Source of the DNA: Archegozetes longisetosus
Lineage: Eukaryota > Arthropoda > Arachnida > Sarcoptiformes > Trhypochthoniidae
Direction of reading: 5' to 3'
Assembly (NCBI GenBank): GCA_018873245.2
Contig: JAEMBT020000018.1
Coordinates: forward strand, 26,001 to 90,000
Length of the DNA: 64,000 nt
The position numbers were made by a program, and so were the translations under genes. Below, in pieces: positions 21,451 to 33,267 of this stretch. Within the stretch, counting starts at the first letter, position 1; each line of letters starts with the position of its first letter. The notes under the pieces are model-generated. The model worked only from the letters and a program-made list of their open reading frames with translations. It searched no databases and had not been told where the DNA came from.

Positions 21451-22053
21451 TTATTCGTTTAGCATTAGGCTCAAAGCTATTAGTATTATAACCTCCTGGT
21501 CCCGAATTTTTGCATCAGGAATCTCAAAGCTATTCCCAGCATTTTCAATTCGTTCTCTCAATTCAATCAAATTTAGAATGACATATGCTGTCGATTTTGA
21601 ATTTTTACAAACAATAAACTCTTTGATAGCTTCAATCATTTGTTCTTTTTCCCCTCGAAAAATATTTAGAAGCAAGTCTTCAGCTTGTTGTCTATTACCT
21701 TCGCCAACGTTTAATATTTTCATAAAATATACGAAAATTTCAGAATATTCCTTTTCAATAACTTCCCGTTTGTTCCAGGCCTTTTCAAAGGACTTTTCAA
21801 TTAATTTTTTCGGTTCTTGTTTGCAATCGTGTTCGTTCTCAACATTCGAATCCGTAACACATACCTGATAATCGTATTTGATATCAGTTTTCTATTATAA
21901 AATTTTTATATATTGTAATATTTCTTTATTTTATATGTATATATATTCAGATTTAGGCTCTATTGAAAAACTTGCCGAAGCGCTGATCGTAAAGTTGGCA
22001 GAGCAGCTCAAGAGTATTCTTACTATACTAATACTTGGATTGAGAACAGCCAT
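21451..22053 (-). CDS. Two-exon small gene, helical acidic protein of unknown function
   Basis: Predicted exon 1 is 22053-22024 (ATG with caaATGG context, ten codons, MAVLNPSISI). The intron is 22023-21892 (132 bp, GTAAGA donor, TTATAATAG acceptor). Exon 2 is 21891-21451 and ends in TAA. The splice is phase 0 and joins two open frames to give about 156 residues: a Glu/Lys-rich middle (KSFEKAWNKREVIEKEYSE) and then helices with EDLLLNIFRGEKEQMIEAIK. No signal peptide or membrane segment is seen, and I recognise no family. An AATAAA-like signal is not obvious just after the stop. This is one of the few apparently intact genes in the window, and it could be a host gene or a cargo of the adjacent Polinton-like locus. 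Confidence 0.5.
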
Positions 22054-22389
22054 TTGTCAAATGTCAGGAACATAATAGAGTTGACATACGCATTCGTTGC
22101 CAAATTGCCACACTCTCTTGTCATTCCGAATGCGGTGTCGCAAAAACAACAGCGACCGTTTGGTATTCGTTTTGCCGTGAAGTTTGCGGTAGATTCGCAA
22201 CTCAGAACAGCTTTGGTAGAATTGGTCACGTTGTTGAAGTATTTGTTTATATAAATTTTGTTTAAAATTAATAACTAATTTTAAAAATAATATTAGTGTG
22301 ATGAACACGCCTTAGTTAAGCGCAAATACAGAAGAGGGCGCTCCTTAGTTCACAAGTTAGATTGGGTCTGGGGCGCGATTGACACACAA

Positions 22390-22620
22390 AAACAGAGTCG
22401 TCATTCATCGCATTCCCAATCAGACACATCAATCAATTTTAGCAGTAATAAGCGGTTTTATTAAGCCAGGCTCAATAATCATGACAGATGGATGGGTGAG
22501 AAATGAACTAATGATATCGTAGCGATGGGAATGGCTAATCATTATTGGATCAACACTGAGACGTTTGCTCAGGAATTCACTGATCCTTCCACGCTTCGCG
22601 ACCTAACCTATTATACCTTA
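22390..22620 (+). pseudogene. ISXO2/Merlin-type transposase fragment
   Basis: The plus-strand translation gives IHRIPNQTHQSILAVI, then KPGSIIMTDGW with the catalytic Asp in the TDGW motif. After a frame shift near 22515 it continues with GMANHYWINTETFAQEF and DPSTLR, the His/Asn block before the catalytic Glu in ISXO2-like domains. The first Asp and the Glu regions are missing. It is related to, but not a copy of, the 15017-15715 remnant. Confidence 0.5.
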
Positions 22621-23209
22621 GTTTAAATCAGGTTTGGCTTGGGTTACAACTTGGTAAAGCCAGGTTTACCCATTTTCGAGGGGGTTAGGTCTCGGTGGCC
22701 AGAAGTGGTCAGGTTCGGGTTGGAACTAGTCAAGTATGGTATCAAAATCTTCAGCTCGACGAACTGAATCCAATGGTGTATTACACTTAAAGGTAGGGGG
22801 TCGGGAACCCCCTTAGACCCATTAGCCCGGATTCACCCGAAATTTTTTTTTCGATTCGTTTCAAAATTCGTATCTCACTTATGCATGAATAGTTTTAAAA
22901 TAAATTTAATCGATCCCAACTTTAACAATATCTATAGATTTTCATTTTTAGACATGCTACTTGTCTAAAAGAGCACAAAACATTTTGTTTCAGTTTGTTC
23001 TAAAACTTGTATGTTTTACATATTGAGAATTGGTCGAAATTTAATTAAGCGAACTTAAAGAATTCCTATGAATTTCAATTTCTAGACATTCTATTTGTCT
23101 AAAAGAGCGTAAAAAATATCGATTCAGTTTGTTTCATACTTTTAAGTTTCATTTGGAGACGAACTGAAAATTAAGTTGGATTCAATGATCTCTATCATTA
23201 TATAATATA

Positions 23210-24140
23210 TATATTGGGAGTGACACAATTCTTCCATGCACAATTCTTCCAAGCACAATTCTTCCAAGCACAATTCTTCTACACTTTTCAATTGATCACA
23301 GAATATAAGTGATGACCATTTCAAGTCGAATTGACCAACGAATAGTAACTATTGGCCATTTCTATATCAGATGAACTACGGAAGGCAACTGATGACCACT
23401 TTCAATTCAGGTGACCTATGGGAAGTAACTAATGACAATTTCTATATCAGATAAACTACTAAAGGCAACTGATGGCCTAATAACATAAGATATGGTTATC
23501 AGTTACTCATATGTCATCTGAATTGAAAATGGTCATCGGTTTCCTTTCGCAGTTTATCTGATATAGAAATGGCCATCAGTTAGTTCCCACAGGTCATCTA
23601 AGTTGAAAATGGTCATCTATTGCCATCCATAGCTCATCTGATTTAGAAATGACCATCATTCACTCCCCGTATGTTATCTGAGATGGAAATGGTCATCGTT
23701 CCTCTCGGTTTATCTGATACAAAAATTGTCATCGCTTAGTCCTCGTAGATCGTCTGAATTGAAAATGTTTATCGGTTGTTCTTCCGTAGGCCATCTGATA
23801 TCGAAATGGCCATCAGTTGCTTCCCGTAGGTCGGCTGAATTAAAAATGGTCATCAGTTGCCTTCCGTAGTTCATCTGATATAGAAATGGCCATAATTTAC
23901 TTCTCGTAGGTCATTTGAATTGAAAATTACCATCAGTTACTTCCCGTAGGTGGTCTGAATTAAAAATGATCATCGTTCGTCTCCCGTAGGTCATCTGATA
24001 TCGAAATGGCCATCAGTTAATTCCCGTAGGTGGTCTGAATTGAAAATGGTCATCACTTATATTTTGTGATCGATTGAAAAGTGTGGAAGAATTGTGCGTG
24101 GAAGAATGTGCATGGAAGAATTGTGGTAGGCCCATATATA
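23210..24140. mobile_element. Foldback element with internal ~36-bp alternating satellite
   Basis: The outer arms carry repeated cacaattcttcca blocks (23224-23280 and, inverted, 24080-24126), then an inverted ttttcaattgatcacaga segment. The interior is a run of ~36-bp units of two kinds: tgaccatttcaattcag-type and ggccatttctatatcag-type, each followed by a gacctacgggaagtaac-like spacer. The units run one way from ~23290 to 23480 and the opposite way from ~23500 to 24060. Outermost atatatgggc-like bases match inverted. No ORF of interest. Confidence 0.7.
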
Positions 24141-24211
24141 TTATGCAATATATATTATATATCTTCACTCCGCGTCAGTCCTCTGCTAAGGTAGAACTCC
24201 CTTTACCTTCC

Positions 24212-24435
24212 CCTTCTATGGACAAGGAGTGAAAAACTCGCGCGCGAAGCTGTACCTACTTATATAGGCAATTTGACGATATTAACGATAATAAAACGAT
24301 TCTCTGCTTTGTGATTGGTTCTACACCAGTCGAGAATGGAGACGGATCGATAATGTCGTTAATTTCTGCACGTCGTCAAATTGCTTATGTAAGCGGGTAT
24401 AGCGCTCTACTTCTTCACTTCTTGTTCATAGAAGG
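24212..24435. repeat. Short inverted-repeat MITE
   Basis: ccttctatggacaaggagtg (24212) and its inverted counterpart (cacttcttgttcatagaagg, 24416-24435) bracket 220 bp. A second inverted block, ataggcaatttgacga / cgtcaaattgcttat, lies nearer the centre. Non-coding. Confidence 0.55.
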
Positions 24436-24759
24436 AAAAAATAGGTTTTGTTTTGCATTATATTAATTTTGACGCGTTTTAGAGTTTGATGAAAACTTGA
24501 AAATTTGGTAAAACGACATGGGAACTCCTCCTATGGATATAGACTTTAAAAATTTGGGTGTTCAAGCTGGAGTAGTGAAGGAGAGCGAACGATATCGTTC
24601 GGTTCGGATATATCTCGGGAACCACTTGACATAATTGGCCAGCTGAGGTATTAATATGTTCAGCACAAAGAACTGAATCCAATGATGTATCACATTTGGG
24701 GGTGGGAGGTCAAAAACCCCTTAGACCCATTAGCCCAGATTCACCCGAGAAACGACACC

Positions 24760-26090
24760 CAAAAGGAAAAATTAAAGTGTTAAACGCTTTTTAATTCGGT
24801 CTACAAAATAGGAAACAGTAAAGGACATTCCACTATATTAAAAAAATGTTTTAAAGTCAATATTAGGTGATCTTTCATTTCAAATTCCAGAAACAGTTTT
24901 CGATGACAAGAGAAAAATGCGTCTACATAATTATTGACTACCAAATTGATAACTTATCAAATAGTTGCACTCATTTCACAGCGTTCGCGACCCTATTTGT
25001 AAATAAAACGAATTGACAGAATATTGCGAACATCTAATGAGTAGAACTACCGATCTATTGTGATTCCAACTTTCACTTCTAGATACGAGCCATTTGAAAA
25101 CTAGATACTAATCTTCTTGAGAGTTTGACCATATTTGAATGTTCTTTCCACCATTTCTTAACTTTCTAATAGTCACAACTTTTCACTACATTCAAAAGTA
25201 GCACGAATTTACTAGATCTTACACAATCTTAAGACAAACTAGCAAATAAAACTTGTGGATGAACCCACATAAAGTCTTATAAATAGTTTACGTCTAATGA
25301 AAGAAGAGCATCTATTGTTCGTGAGAATTCTCCATATTCAACCATTTTCAACAGAACGTTTTTCAAAGGACTTTTAAGTGCTCCTTTATTTATACACAGG
25401 TTAACCACCACTCACGCAACTCGTGTGATTCTCACACATCGAGGGGTCTGACTCACGTCTTCCGTATCAATTACTTGGGTGAGGCGAGAGTCTCGCGCAT
25501 TTAAAACATTTAAACTCTAAAATATATATTAGAAAACAATTTCAAAATGAATAATTTCGATTTGTATCACAATGATATGAAAACATTTAAAATACTAAAC
25601 GACAAACTGTAAAGCAAAATACTTTTATATCGTTTATAAGGGTGTCAAAAGTTGGTGGATCTGAGGTTTTCCATCAAAAATGTATGCGTAAAGGTTTGAT
25701 AGATATAAAATTGCAATTACAAGCAAAATATCTCAAATAGAGAAAAGACAATTTCAAACAACACTAATCATAAGTCAAATTAAAGATTTTACAATATGTT
25801 TTCTCATGTCTGTATGAATTTTGTTCGAATGAAGAAATAACAGGATGCCAAGACAAGTCAAAAGATAATTGATTTGGTCAAAGCAGAAATCTGCATAAAC
25901 TCTAGCATTGAGTTCGCTGACTATATTTCAAAGAGTTTCAACTAAAAGCTGCAAAATCTAATGAATAAAACACTTTTCAATTGAGATATACTGACTTAAA
26001 GTGAATTCATTGAGAAAATAGTCCAAATACCAGAATTTATTAAAGCCGTACGTCTTCTGATATTCCGAATAAGAAACGAAAGTAAAGAAT
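24760..26090. other. AT-rich interval, no gene seen
   Basis: No reading frame of convincing length or composition, and no repeat recognised except a cgcaactcgtgtg-type local inverted motif near 25417. Confidence 0.35.
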
Positions 26091-26093
26091 ATT

Positions 26094-26580
26094 GTAAAGT
26101 CTGGATCTTTAATAGGAGCGTGTACGAAATCAATTTTTAAAATATAGCACTTTATTTAACATAACCACAAATTACATAAGATTTCACAGGATTTTTAACA
26201 CTGGAAGAAAGAGCGAAAAATTTAGGAAAAACACGACATTTTATAGGAACAATAGGCGGGTTAAGTTGAAAAATATTTTACAACGATAGGCTAAATCTTA
26301 CAAGGTTAATAGCACATTTAGTTATGATTGGAAAATTGTATATTTAGGACATAATTAGGTAGGTTTTAAGAGGTGAAATATGCTTACTATCAGCTGTCTT
26401 CATAACTTTTACAGTTGAGACAAGCATGTGAAGATTTCTTTTGTACAAATAAAAAGTAATCTTTAAGTCAGTAATAAATGTTGACATATAAGGTGAGTTA
26501 TGAGAATTAGAGTTTAAAAATATAGGTTATTACAAAAATATTATGATATAGGTCTAATTAAGAAACTAAGACGTTATTAC
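26094..26580 (-). mobile_element. LTR-like sequence, second copy; possible 3' LTR of a minus-strand retroelement
   Basis: It matches 14309-14798 end to end. On the minus strand it would begin TGTAATAACGTC and end CAGACTTTACA. It is preceded by a purine-rich aaggtgggggtat tract (26583-26595 region), just as a 3' LTR follows a polypurine tract. Unlike copy 1 it has no matching flanking duplication, so it may be one LTR of a longer or rearranged element. The Gypsy body lies to the right on the same strand, but no matching 5' LTR was found near 35.4-36 kb. Confidence 0.4.
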
Positions 26581-26599
26581 AATACCCCCACCTTATATT

Positions 26600-27446
26600 A
26601 CACGACTCTGTGTAACGCGTAATTGGTTTACATAAAATAACGTGAAAGTAGATTTAATAACAAAAGCAAAAAGAACATTTCTAAATTATAATAGCATTTA
26701 GTTTACAATATTTAGACATTATTTGTGAAAACAAAAAAAATTATCCCGCAATAATAAAAAAAAATTATCCCGCAATAATAAAAAAAATTATATAAAATAT
26801 TTTTTTTAGATATTTAGGACTAAGTTTGACATATTGTGAAATAGAAAAATATTATTTAGTTTTTATGTTTATTCAGTTTGTTTTCTTCGTTTTAAGAATA
26901 AGATATTAATCTATTTTTGATAAGATAAAAATAAAGTAATTGTAGAAACTGTAGTTACATCTTTTAGGTGTCCTAAGTTTTTAGTTACAGTACAGGTAAA
27001 TTTCCAATTGACTATGTATTGTTTACCTAAATTACAAGTATTTTGATGTAAGAATAATTTTTTCCATTGAGCTAAATATAGTAAGTTTAGGACATCAAAA
27101 AGAGTATAAAAGCAGAGGTGATTTCTTATTAAGAACAGTCTTAGTTCTTACTTCGTACTGTAAAGTATGTAAGAATACTCTCTTACTCTGTACTTATAGT
27201 ATGTAAGAAATCATCTCTTACTCTGTACTGTATAGTATGTAAGAAATCTCTCTTACTTAGTACTGTATGGTATGTAAGAAAAGTAATAGTTAATAACTGT
27301 TATTGTATCGATATATATATTTGTATTAATAAAAGAAGATTTCTATTAAAAGTAAGTTGTAACTTAATTTTCTACTAAAGCACAATTCTATCGAGTCCTA
27401 TTAGACTCTGATAGAATTATAAGTAACTACGGATTGGGATCTTACA
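26600..27446 (+). promoter_or_regulatory. Promoter-like/LTR-like region with 43-bp tandem repeats
   Basis: A TATA box (gtataaaagcag, 27105-27116) is followed by four ~43-bp repeats of cttactctgtactgta...gtatgtaag (27150-27280), aataaaag near 27331 and a ggatcttaca end at 27446. This order resembles U3-R-U5 of an LTR on the plus strand, but the following sequence is not a clear tRNA primer site and no partner LTR was found. Upstream, ttatcccgcaataataaaaa repeats near 26740-26795. Confidence 0.35.
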
Positions 27447-27750
27447 TTGAGGCCCCCCGATTCCAATTCGTACAACTTGGACAAACACACACACACATGA
27501 AAGACTCTACAAAAAACATTTAGATCGGGTCTTTCGTGTATAGATGATCCCTCGTCACAGAAATAAATGTGACAATATAAAGAGGTAGTTAGAAAAAAAA
27601 CATTAGTAGTTATATAAACTTTTATATGTATTTTATTTTATTTTTTTAATATTTATACTGGATTATTTATTCCATGTTTATACCTTGCCCAATTAAATAA
27701 AGTAAAAAAAATAGTATAAAATGAATAGTATAAGCGTCAAACTTGAGGTA

Positions 27751-28203
27751 TCAGCGATGATATCTATAATATGGTTGTGAGGTAAGGCTTGAGGTATTAT
27801 AGCACCCATTTGTGCTATTTGAAGGGTAAATGGAAGTTTGAACACCATTTTGGACTGTCGTTGATGAGGTAGAAGCTCGTTGTCTATTGAAAATGATGTT
27901 TAGGATGGCGGAACGAATATCCCTGATCATAGTGCTGCTAGTAGTAAGATGGATGACAATGTCCGTGATTGATCTACCCAGTTGTCTTGTTGGTTCTTCA
28001 TCTGGATTCTGCATATTTAATAGTTCGTTTATGAATAAAAGTTGAGTTCTAATGTTGTCGGCGATTCCTCGAAGTTCATCTATTTCGGTAGGAACTGTTC
28101 GGTGTCTATACGGTGTAAATGGTTTTGAAACATCACTATGCCTATGTCTTCGAATTCTATCTGACATATTGACTATAAAAGTTTTAATAATAATGTTAGA
28201 CAA
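27751..28203 (-). CDS. Unknown 150-aa ORF downstream of the Gypsy element
   Basis: The ORF starts at ATG (28203); a second ATG 12 codons in (MSDRIRRHRHSDVS) has an equally good context. The protein has an Arg/His-rich start, a central helical region (DELRGIADNIRTQLLFINEL, then ITDIVIHLTTSSTMIRDIRS) and a Ser/Thr/Tyr/Asn-rich tail. There is no signal peptide, membrane segment or known motif. It lies on the same strand as, and 1.2 kb beyond, the last Gypsy ORF, so it might be an accessory ORF of a retroelement or an independent relic. Confidence 0.35.
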   Translation of the reverse strand: MSNIIIKTFIVNMSDRIRRHRHSDVSKPFTPYRHRTVPTEIDELRGIADNIRTQLLFINELLNMQNPDEEPTRQLGRSITDIVIHLTTSSTMIRDIRSAILNIIFNRQRASTSSTTVQNGVQTSIYPSNSTNGCYNTSSLTSQPYYRYHR

Positions 28204-28544
28204 ATAGTAGATTTATAGTTTAGTTTTACATAATTCGTTGCTAACACGAAATGACTGTGTTTTGATTATAATGTAGAAAATAGATGACGTTTCGGCGAGT
28301 CTGATTCTTAAAAATCAGAAATTATTTATTAGATGAGACGCGGTGAACAGGTTTTATACGGTTAAGAAAATATTTGATGTTAAGTTTTCTCAAATGAAAA
28401 GTAATGGTAAGTACTATAGACTTAGTAATGTGTGTCTATGTCATAGCATAGCACGAAGTTACAGCGAAATAGTTCATAATGTGGATGATGGATGTCGTTA
28501 CGGCGAAACTTTAAATATTTTATATGTATATATAAAATAATTAA

Positions 28545-28915
28545 TTAATTTAAGTATTCGGATTATAACGGGTCACTATCAAAGTTTGTCGATATAATCA
28601 GGGTTTTATGTTCTATTTATTAGAGAAATCTGAGATTCTAAAAGTATATGATTTAAAAGATATATATATTCTAATTTAAGTATATTTAATTTTTTTTATG
28701 TTTGTTTTGGTTGTTAGTTATATGTTTGAACGTTAGATGGCGTCACTGTAAGTCCTTAGTACTGTTTATAAAAAAAATTAATTTAAATATTTAGAGCTTA
28801 ACGGATCACTATCAAATTTTGTGGATATCATTAGAGTTTTATGTTCTATTTACTAGAGAAATTTGAGATTCTCAAATCATACGGTTTAAAAGATATTTAT
28901 ATTTTATTTTAAGTT
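28545..28915. repeat. Diverged tandem duplication (~140-bp unit, 230-bp period)
   Basis: The blocks aatttaagtattcggattat...ctatttattagagaaat (28545-28680) and aatttaaatatttagagctt...ctatttactagagaaat (28775-28910) align throughout. A non-repeated spacer lies between them. Non-coding. Confidence 0.5.
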
Positions 28916-29420
28916 TATCTTCGTTTATCGAACGTTATTTATAGTAGTAGCGGTGCCTCAAACCGGTTATTTTAAAAGTTGAGACACAACAACAAAGAGT
29001 TTAAGGTTTGGTCACTAAAAGGTGAGTTTTTTTACAAACTCGTTTGTAATATTATTCCTTCCTTAGTTATTATTATTATTTTGCATTAATATGCAGATTC
29101 TCTTTTTTTTCAACTTTAGAAAGGCTCTCTGTAAACTAAGTTTACATATATGTATATATTACATATACAAGTATTCATTATACAGGCGAACTTTAGATAT
29201 TACTACATTTTCAAAGAAAGATTAGTTTATTCATACTTAATATATTAACTAGTAGTTAGTTATGAATTGTAATTATTGACCTTAACTATGAATAATAGTT
29301 ATGAATATTAGTTATGAATAACAAAAAAAATTTTTTTTTAAGGATCAGAGTTAGTAATAAAATAATGGATACTGTAATTTCAACATTAAAAATATCCAAT
29401 ACAAGTAAAAGTAAGTCTGT

Positions 29421-29966
29421 CTAAGAGGTAAAAAAAAGATAAACAAAAAAAACATATATTGTTTGTTTTTTTTTTCTTAGATATGAATGAATTTTCATAA
29501 TTACTCGGTTTATTCCAGCAATGACAGGTTTGTCAGATTTACGCCGCAAAACTGGCGATATTTTAGTCAAGGCAGACTCTACGAAACAGGAACACAGTAA
29601 AATCATCATTAAGAACAGTATACTTGTTGCTGCATAACCAAATCTATCGACTGGTCGTCTTATACGTTCTGATCTTCTTAGAGGTCTGTCAGTTGTATCA
29701 GTATTTATGTCCTGTAATCGTAGTAATATAATTAGGGGATCTCGATCTATGCCTAACCATTGATCGTCAATTTCTGTTTCTTCTGAATGATTATCAGATA
29801 AGTCTAGTATTTGACCTTCTTCTTCAGTTTCACTTTCTTCGATTTTGTCCTCTATTAAGCTGTTTTCCTCAGGCGTTGTTTTTATTGTACCCGATGTTTC
29901 ATTTAAATTTAAATCTTCATCCATATCTATCCCTTCAGGGTATAGTTCATCATCATCCAACCCCAT
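29421..29966 (-). CDS. Gypsy 3' ORF: acidic linker, basic motif and hydrophobic segment (integrase tail / env relic?)
   Basis: 181 codons starting next to the integrase stop. The first ~90 residues are very acidic (repeated EE/DD). Then comes LRRSERIRRPVDRFGY, a basic motif common at the C-terminal ends of Gypsy polyproteins. A strongly hydrophobic stretch (AATSILFLMMILLCSCFVES) follows, resembling a signal peptide, with a basic tail. The last part could be the start of a truncated envelope-like ORF fused to the polyprotein tail. No fusion peptide or further ectodomain is present. Assignment to env is speculative. Confidence 0.45.
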   Translation of the reverse strand: MGLDDDELYPEGIDMDEDLNLNETSGTIKTTPEENSLIEDKIEESETEEEGQILDLSDNHSEETEIDDQWLGIDRDPLIILLRLQDINTDTTDRPLRRSERIRRPVDRFGYAATSILFLMMILLCSCFVESALTKISPVLRRKSDKPVIAGINRVIMKIHSYLRKKKQTIYVFFVYLFFTS

Positions 29967-29972
29967 TTCAAA

Positions 29973-32900
29973 TTATGTGAACCCAGTTGGGTTAAAAAGT
30001 TCTGTTCTATCATAAAATAGTTTCATCCTTGAAACATGTACGTTCATTGTTTCATATTTATCTCTTATTGATTCGACTGAATAAGTGACCGGACCTATTT
30101 GGTCAAGGATTTTATACGGTCCATAGAATTGATGCAAAAGCTTTTCTGATTTACCCTTATATCTACGAGGGTTAAAAAGTAGAACTAATTGTCTAATTTT
30201 GAAAGTTACTTCTCTTCGTCTTTTATTGTAATACTTTGTATTTCGCACTTGAGAATTCGTTATATATTTACGGGCTAACTCTCGCGCATTTTTGATATAT
30301 TTATCTCTAAGTGCAACATACTGATCAACATCAGAAACACCCAAAGACGGTCTTCCCATTGTTATCTCTGCTGGGAATATAGGTTCTCTCGCGTAAGTTA
30401 GAACGAAAGGAGAGTAATGTGTACTTTGTTGAACGCTTGTGTTATAAGCGAATGTTACATGCAGTAAAAACTTATCCCAATCAGACTGTTTGTCTGCTAC
30501 GTAATGAGAAATCATTTCTGCTAGTGTTTTATTTAATCGTTCCACAAGCCCATTTGCTTGTGGATGATAACTGGAAGTGCGAATGTGAGCGATTTCATGA
30601 TTTTCATAAATCTGTTTACACAAATTGCTCGAAAATACTTTTCCTTGATCTGTAACAATACTATATGGAGCTCCATGCTTGATGATTTGCTCATCGATAA
30701 ACTTTGCGACTTCCCATTTATCAGCTTTTGGCACAGCCTTAGTTTCAGCAAATTTCGTCATATATTCAGTTGCTACTATTATGTTATTATTTCCGTTGTC
30801 TGAGACTGGAAATGGTCCTAAAATGTCAATTCCCCATTTTTCAAATGGTCCTCCCACTTTCACTGGGACCAATAAACCTGCTTTTTGAAGGTTCGGTGCT
30901 TTCTTTGTTTGACAATCAACGCATGATTTTACATAGTATTCAATATCTTGATCCATATTTGGCCAGAAAAATCGTTCTTTAATTTTCGCCTTTGTTTTAT
31001 TGATACCCAAGTGTGCTGACATGTAATCATCATGAAATGAATAAAGAAGCTCGTGCAAGAGCGACTCAGGTATACAGATTAACAATTTACTTCGCAACCG
31101 ACTAATAGGATCGGCAAAGAAAAGTATATTATCTTTTAGTACATACTCCAGTTCATAACAACTCGATTCATCTGATTCATGTGATTTTATAATGGTACCG
31201 AAGAATTTATCCTCTCTTTGCAGTTTAGACATATTTATCATATTAAAACGTGAAACATCAGAAGACACGTCTTGCTCGTCTTCTGATTGCGATATACTAG
31301 CCATGGCATATCTTCCAGTATTTTCAATTATATTTTCAGGAGGATCCACAGGACACCTACTTAGAGCATCAGCGTCCTTCATTAACCGACTGCTGCGGTA
31401 TACAACATCAAAGTCGTATTTTTGAAGATGTAAAGCCCATCGTATTAAACGAGGAGAGAGCGTTGGCTTTTCTGTTAACTATTTTAGGCTTAAATGATCA
31501 GTTACTACTGTGAATTTCAACCCATGTATGTAAGGTGCAAATTTATCAGTAGCATATACAATAGCAAGACATTCTGGCTCAGAGGTGCAATAGTTGCGTT
31601 CTGCTTCACTTAGCAAACGACTTGCATTTGCTACTAGTTTCCAACCTAGTTCTTCAAGTTGAACCAATTCAGCACCTATCCCTATAAAGCTAGCATCACA
31701 ACGTACTTCTAAAGGTTTCTTACTATCGAAATGTGTTAAAACCGGTTCACTGCTTAGAAGAGTTTTCAATTGTGCAAAAGCTTGCATTTGTTCTGATCCC
31801 CATTGAAACCTCATATGCTTCTTTGTAAGTCGAGTCAATGGTTCAGCGATTTCAGAAAAATACGGTATAAACTTTCGAACAAAAGATGCTCGACCAATAA
31901 ATCCTCGTACTTGAGTTAAAGTTTTTGGTATAGGAAAATTTTTTATACCCTTTATTTTATCTGGATCTGTTCGAATTTCGGTTGAGTCTACAACATGTCC
32001 CAAAAACTTAACTGATTCCATGGCCAATGAGCATTTATTTGGTTTGATTGTAAATCCAGCAGATTTAAGTCTTTGTAATACTTCTCGAATGTGCTTAAGA
32101 TGACTTGAAAAGTCTTTACTGAATACCAATATGTCGTCTAAGTAAACTAAGACTGATGAATACTTCAAATTACTTAGAGTTATGTCCATAGCTCGAGCAA
32201 AGCAGGTCGGAGCAGTCTTCAAACCGAAGTTCATTTTTTTATATTCAAATAACCCGTCTTGAGTTATAAATGCAGTCTTTTCACAATCCCTTTTATCTAT
32301 CTCTATTTGATGGTAACCACAATTGAGATCGAATGATGAAAAATATTTTGCTCCTTGTAAACTGCTTAATGCAACGCTTATTGAAGTAAGAGGATATACA
32401 TCACTCTTAGTTATACTATTTAATTTTCGATTATCGACGCACATGCGTTTTGTTCCGTCCTTTTTATCAACTAGAACTACTGGGGAACTCCAAGGGGACT
32501 TAGACTGTACTATTATGCCCATATCGAGAAGTTCTTGAACTTGTCGGTTTATTTCCTCTCGAAGAGGTGCAGCATATATGTATGGATTTAGATGTATTGG
32601 TGGGTGGTCTTCAGTATCAATTTTGTTTGATTATTTTGCAAGTTCCGATATTTGTTGGATCGAAAGCTAACATATCTGCAAATTCATTCATTAAATCTGA
32701 TAATTGCTCCTGCATCATATCATCAATCTCCGGACCAGTGTCCATAAAGCCGCTAGCAACAGGAATTTGTATAGGCCTTCCGGTTTTATTGTCTACCCAT
32801 CTTCCATCAGAGGGTGACCATCGACCTTTGGTTTCCAATTTCAACGTGTATAAAGGACAATCACGTATTGGTTCATTGTGTCAATAAGATTCCACGATAT

Positions 32901-33267
32901 TCAAAGGAATGTTACCGCTAACAATAAATTGATGCATTAAGGTGTTCATTTCACGCCATACTCGAAATGGATCATACTGTGCATAAGGCTTATTAGTATT
33001 TTCTAAGCGTGAATATTTAGAAAGATCATAACTCTTTCCTATGTCGCCGTTTAGTTTCAAATGACATATATTACATCGAATACAAAGTTGATCGAAATAA
33101 TAAAAGATGTTGAGTATATCATTTGTCTTTAGCTTAGCTAATGCTATCAATAGCTCAAATCGATCAGCCGCGAACTTCATGTCATCAATAAGAGAATCAT
33201 TTATAGTTCCCGTGATTGGATATATATGACTGCCTTCTAGGGCATTGCTCTCCAGATAAACAGCCAA
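29973..33267 (-). pseudogene. pol: Gypsy pol: reverse transcriptase, RNase H, integrase
   Basis: The reverse transcriptase block (32522-31479) has SPWSSPVVLVDKKDGTKRMC, the catalytic YLDDILVFS, and GFTIKPNKCS and FLGHVV motifs. RNase H-type sequence with CDAS and SEPECLAIVYA follows. A TAG at 31479-31481 interrupts the frame; reading resumes immediately and includes DADALSRCP. The integrase (to 29973) has the HHCC zinc finger (HLGIN...CVDCQTKK), then GIDILGPF, VTDQGKVF and NGLVERLNKTLAEM as the catalytic D, D, E, and a chromodomain-less C-terminus with KYYNKRRREVTFKIR. The N-terminal piece (32844-32617) is separated by a break near 32617. An extra open frame at 33267-32881 overlaps the end of gag and may represent pol's N-terminus reached by frameshifting. 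One nonsense codon and at least one frame break argue against activity. Confidence 0.85.

Larger units (their letters stand above)
22765..24748. repeat. Direct repeat pair (22765-22848 and 24668-24748) around foldback elements
   Basis: gaactgaatccaatgrtgta, a G-rich tract, then cccttagacccattagccc and gattcacccg occur in both copies in direct orientation 1.9 kb apart. The repeats bracket the 23210-24140 and 24212-24435 elements. They may be remnants of an older repeat into which these inserted. Confidence 0.5.

Noticed and set aside
23290..24060. Regular ~36-bp repeats with spacers, CRISPR-like at first sight
   Set aside because: Units drift, alternate between two types and reverse orientation, spacers are repeats too, and the DNA is eukaryotic. 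Foldback element.
26600..27446. 5' LTR of a plus-strand retrotransposon
   Set aside because: TATA and AATAAA order fit, but there is no partner LTR, no clear tRNA primer site and no plus-strand gag/pol follows. Kept only as promoter-like.
30419..31425. Several plus-strand ORFs of 69-81 codons
   Set aside because: Antisense to the Gypsy integrase frame, with no motifs of their own.
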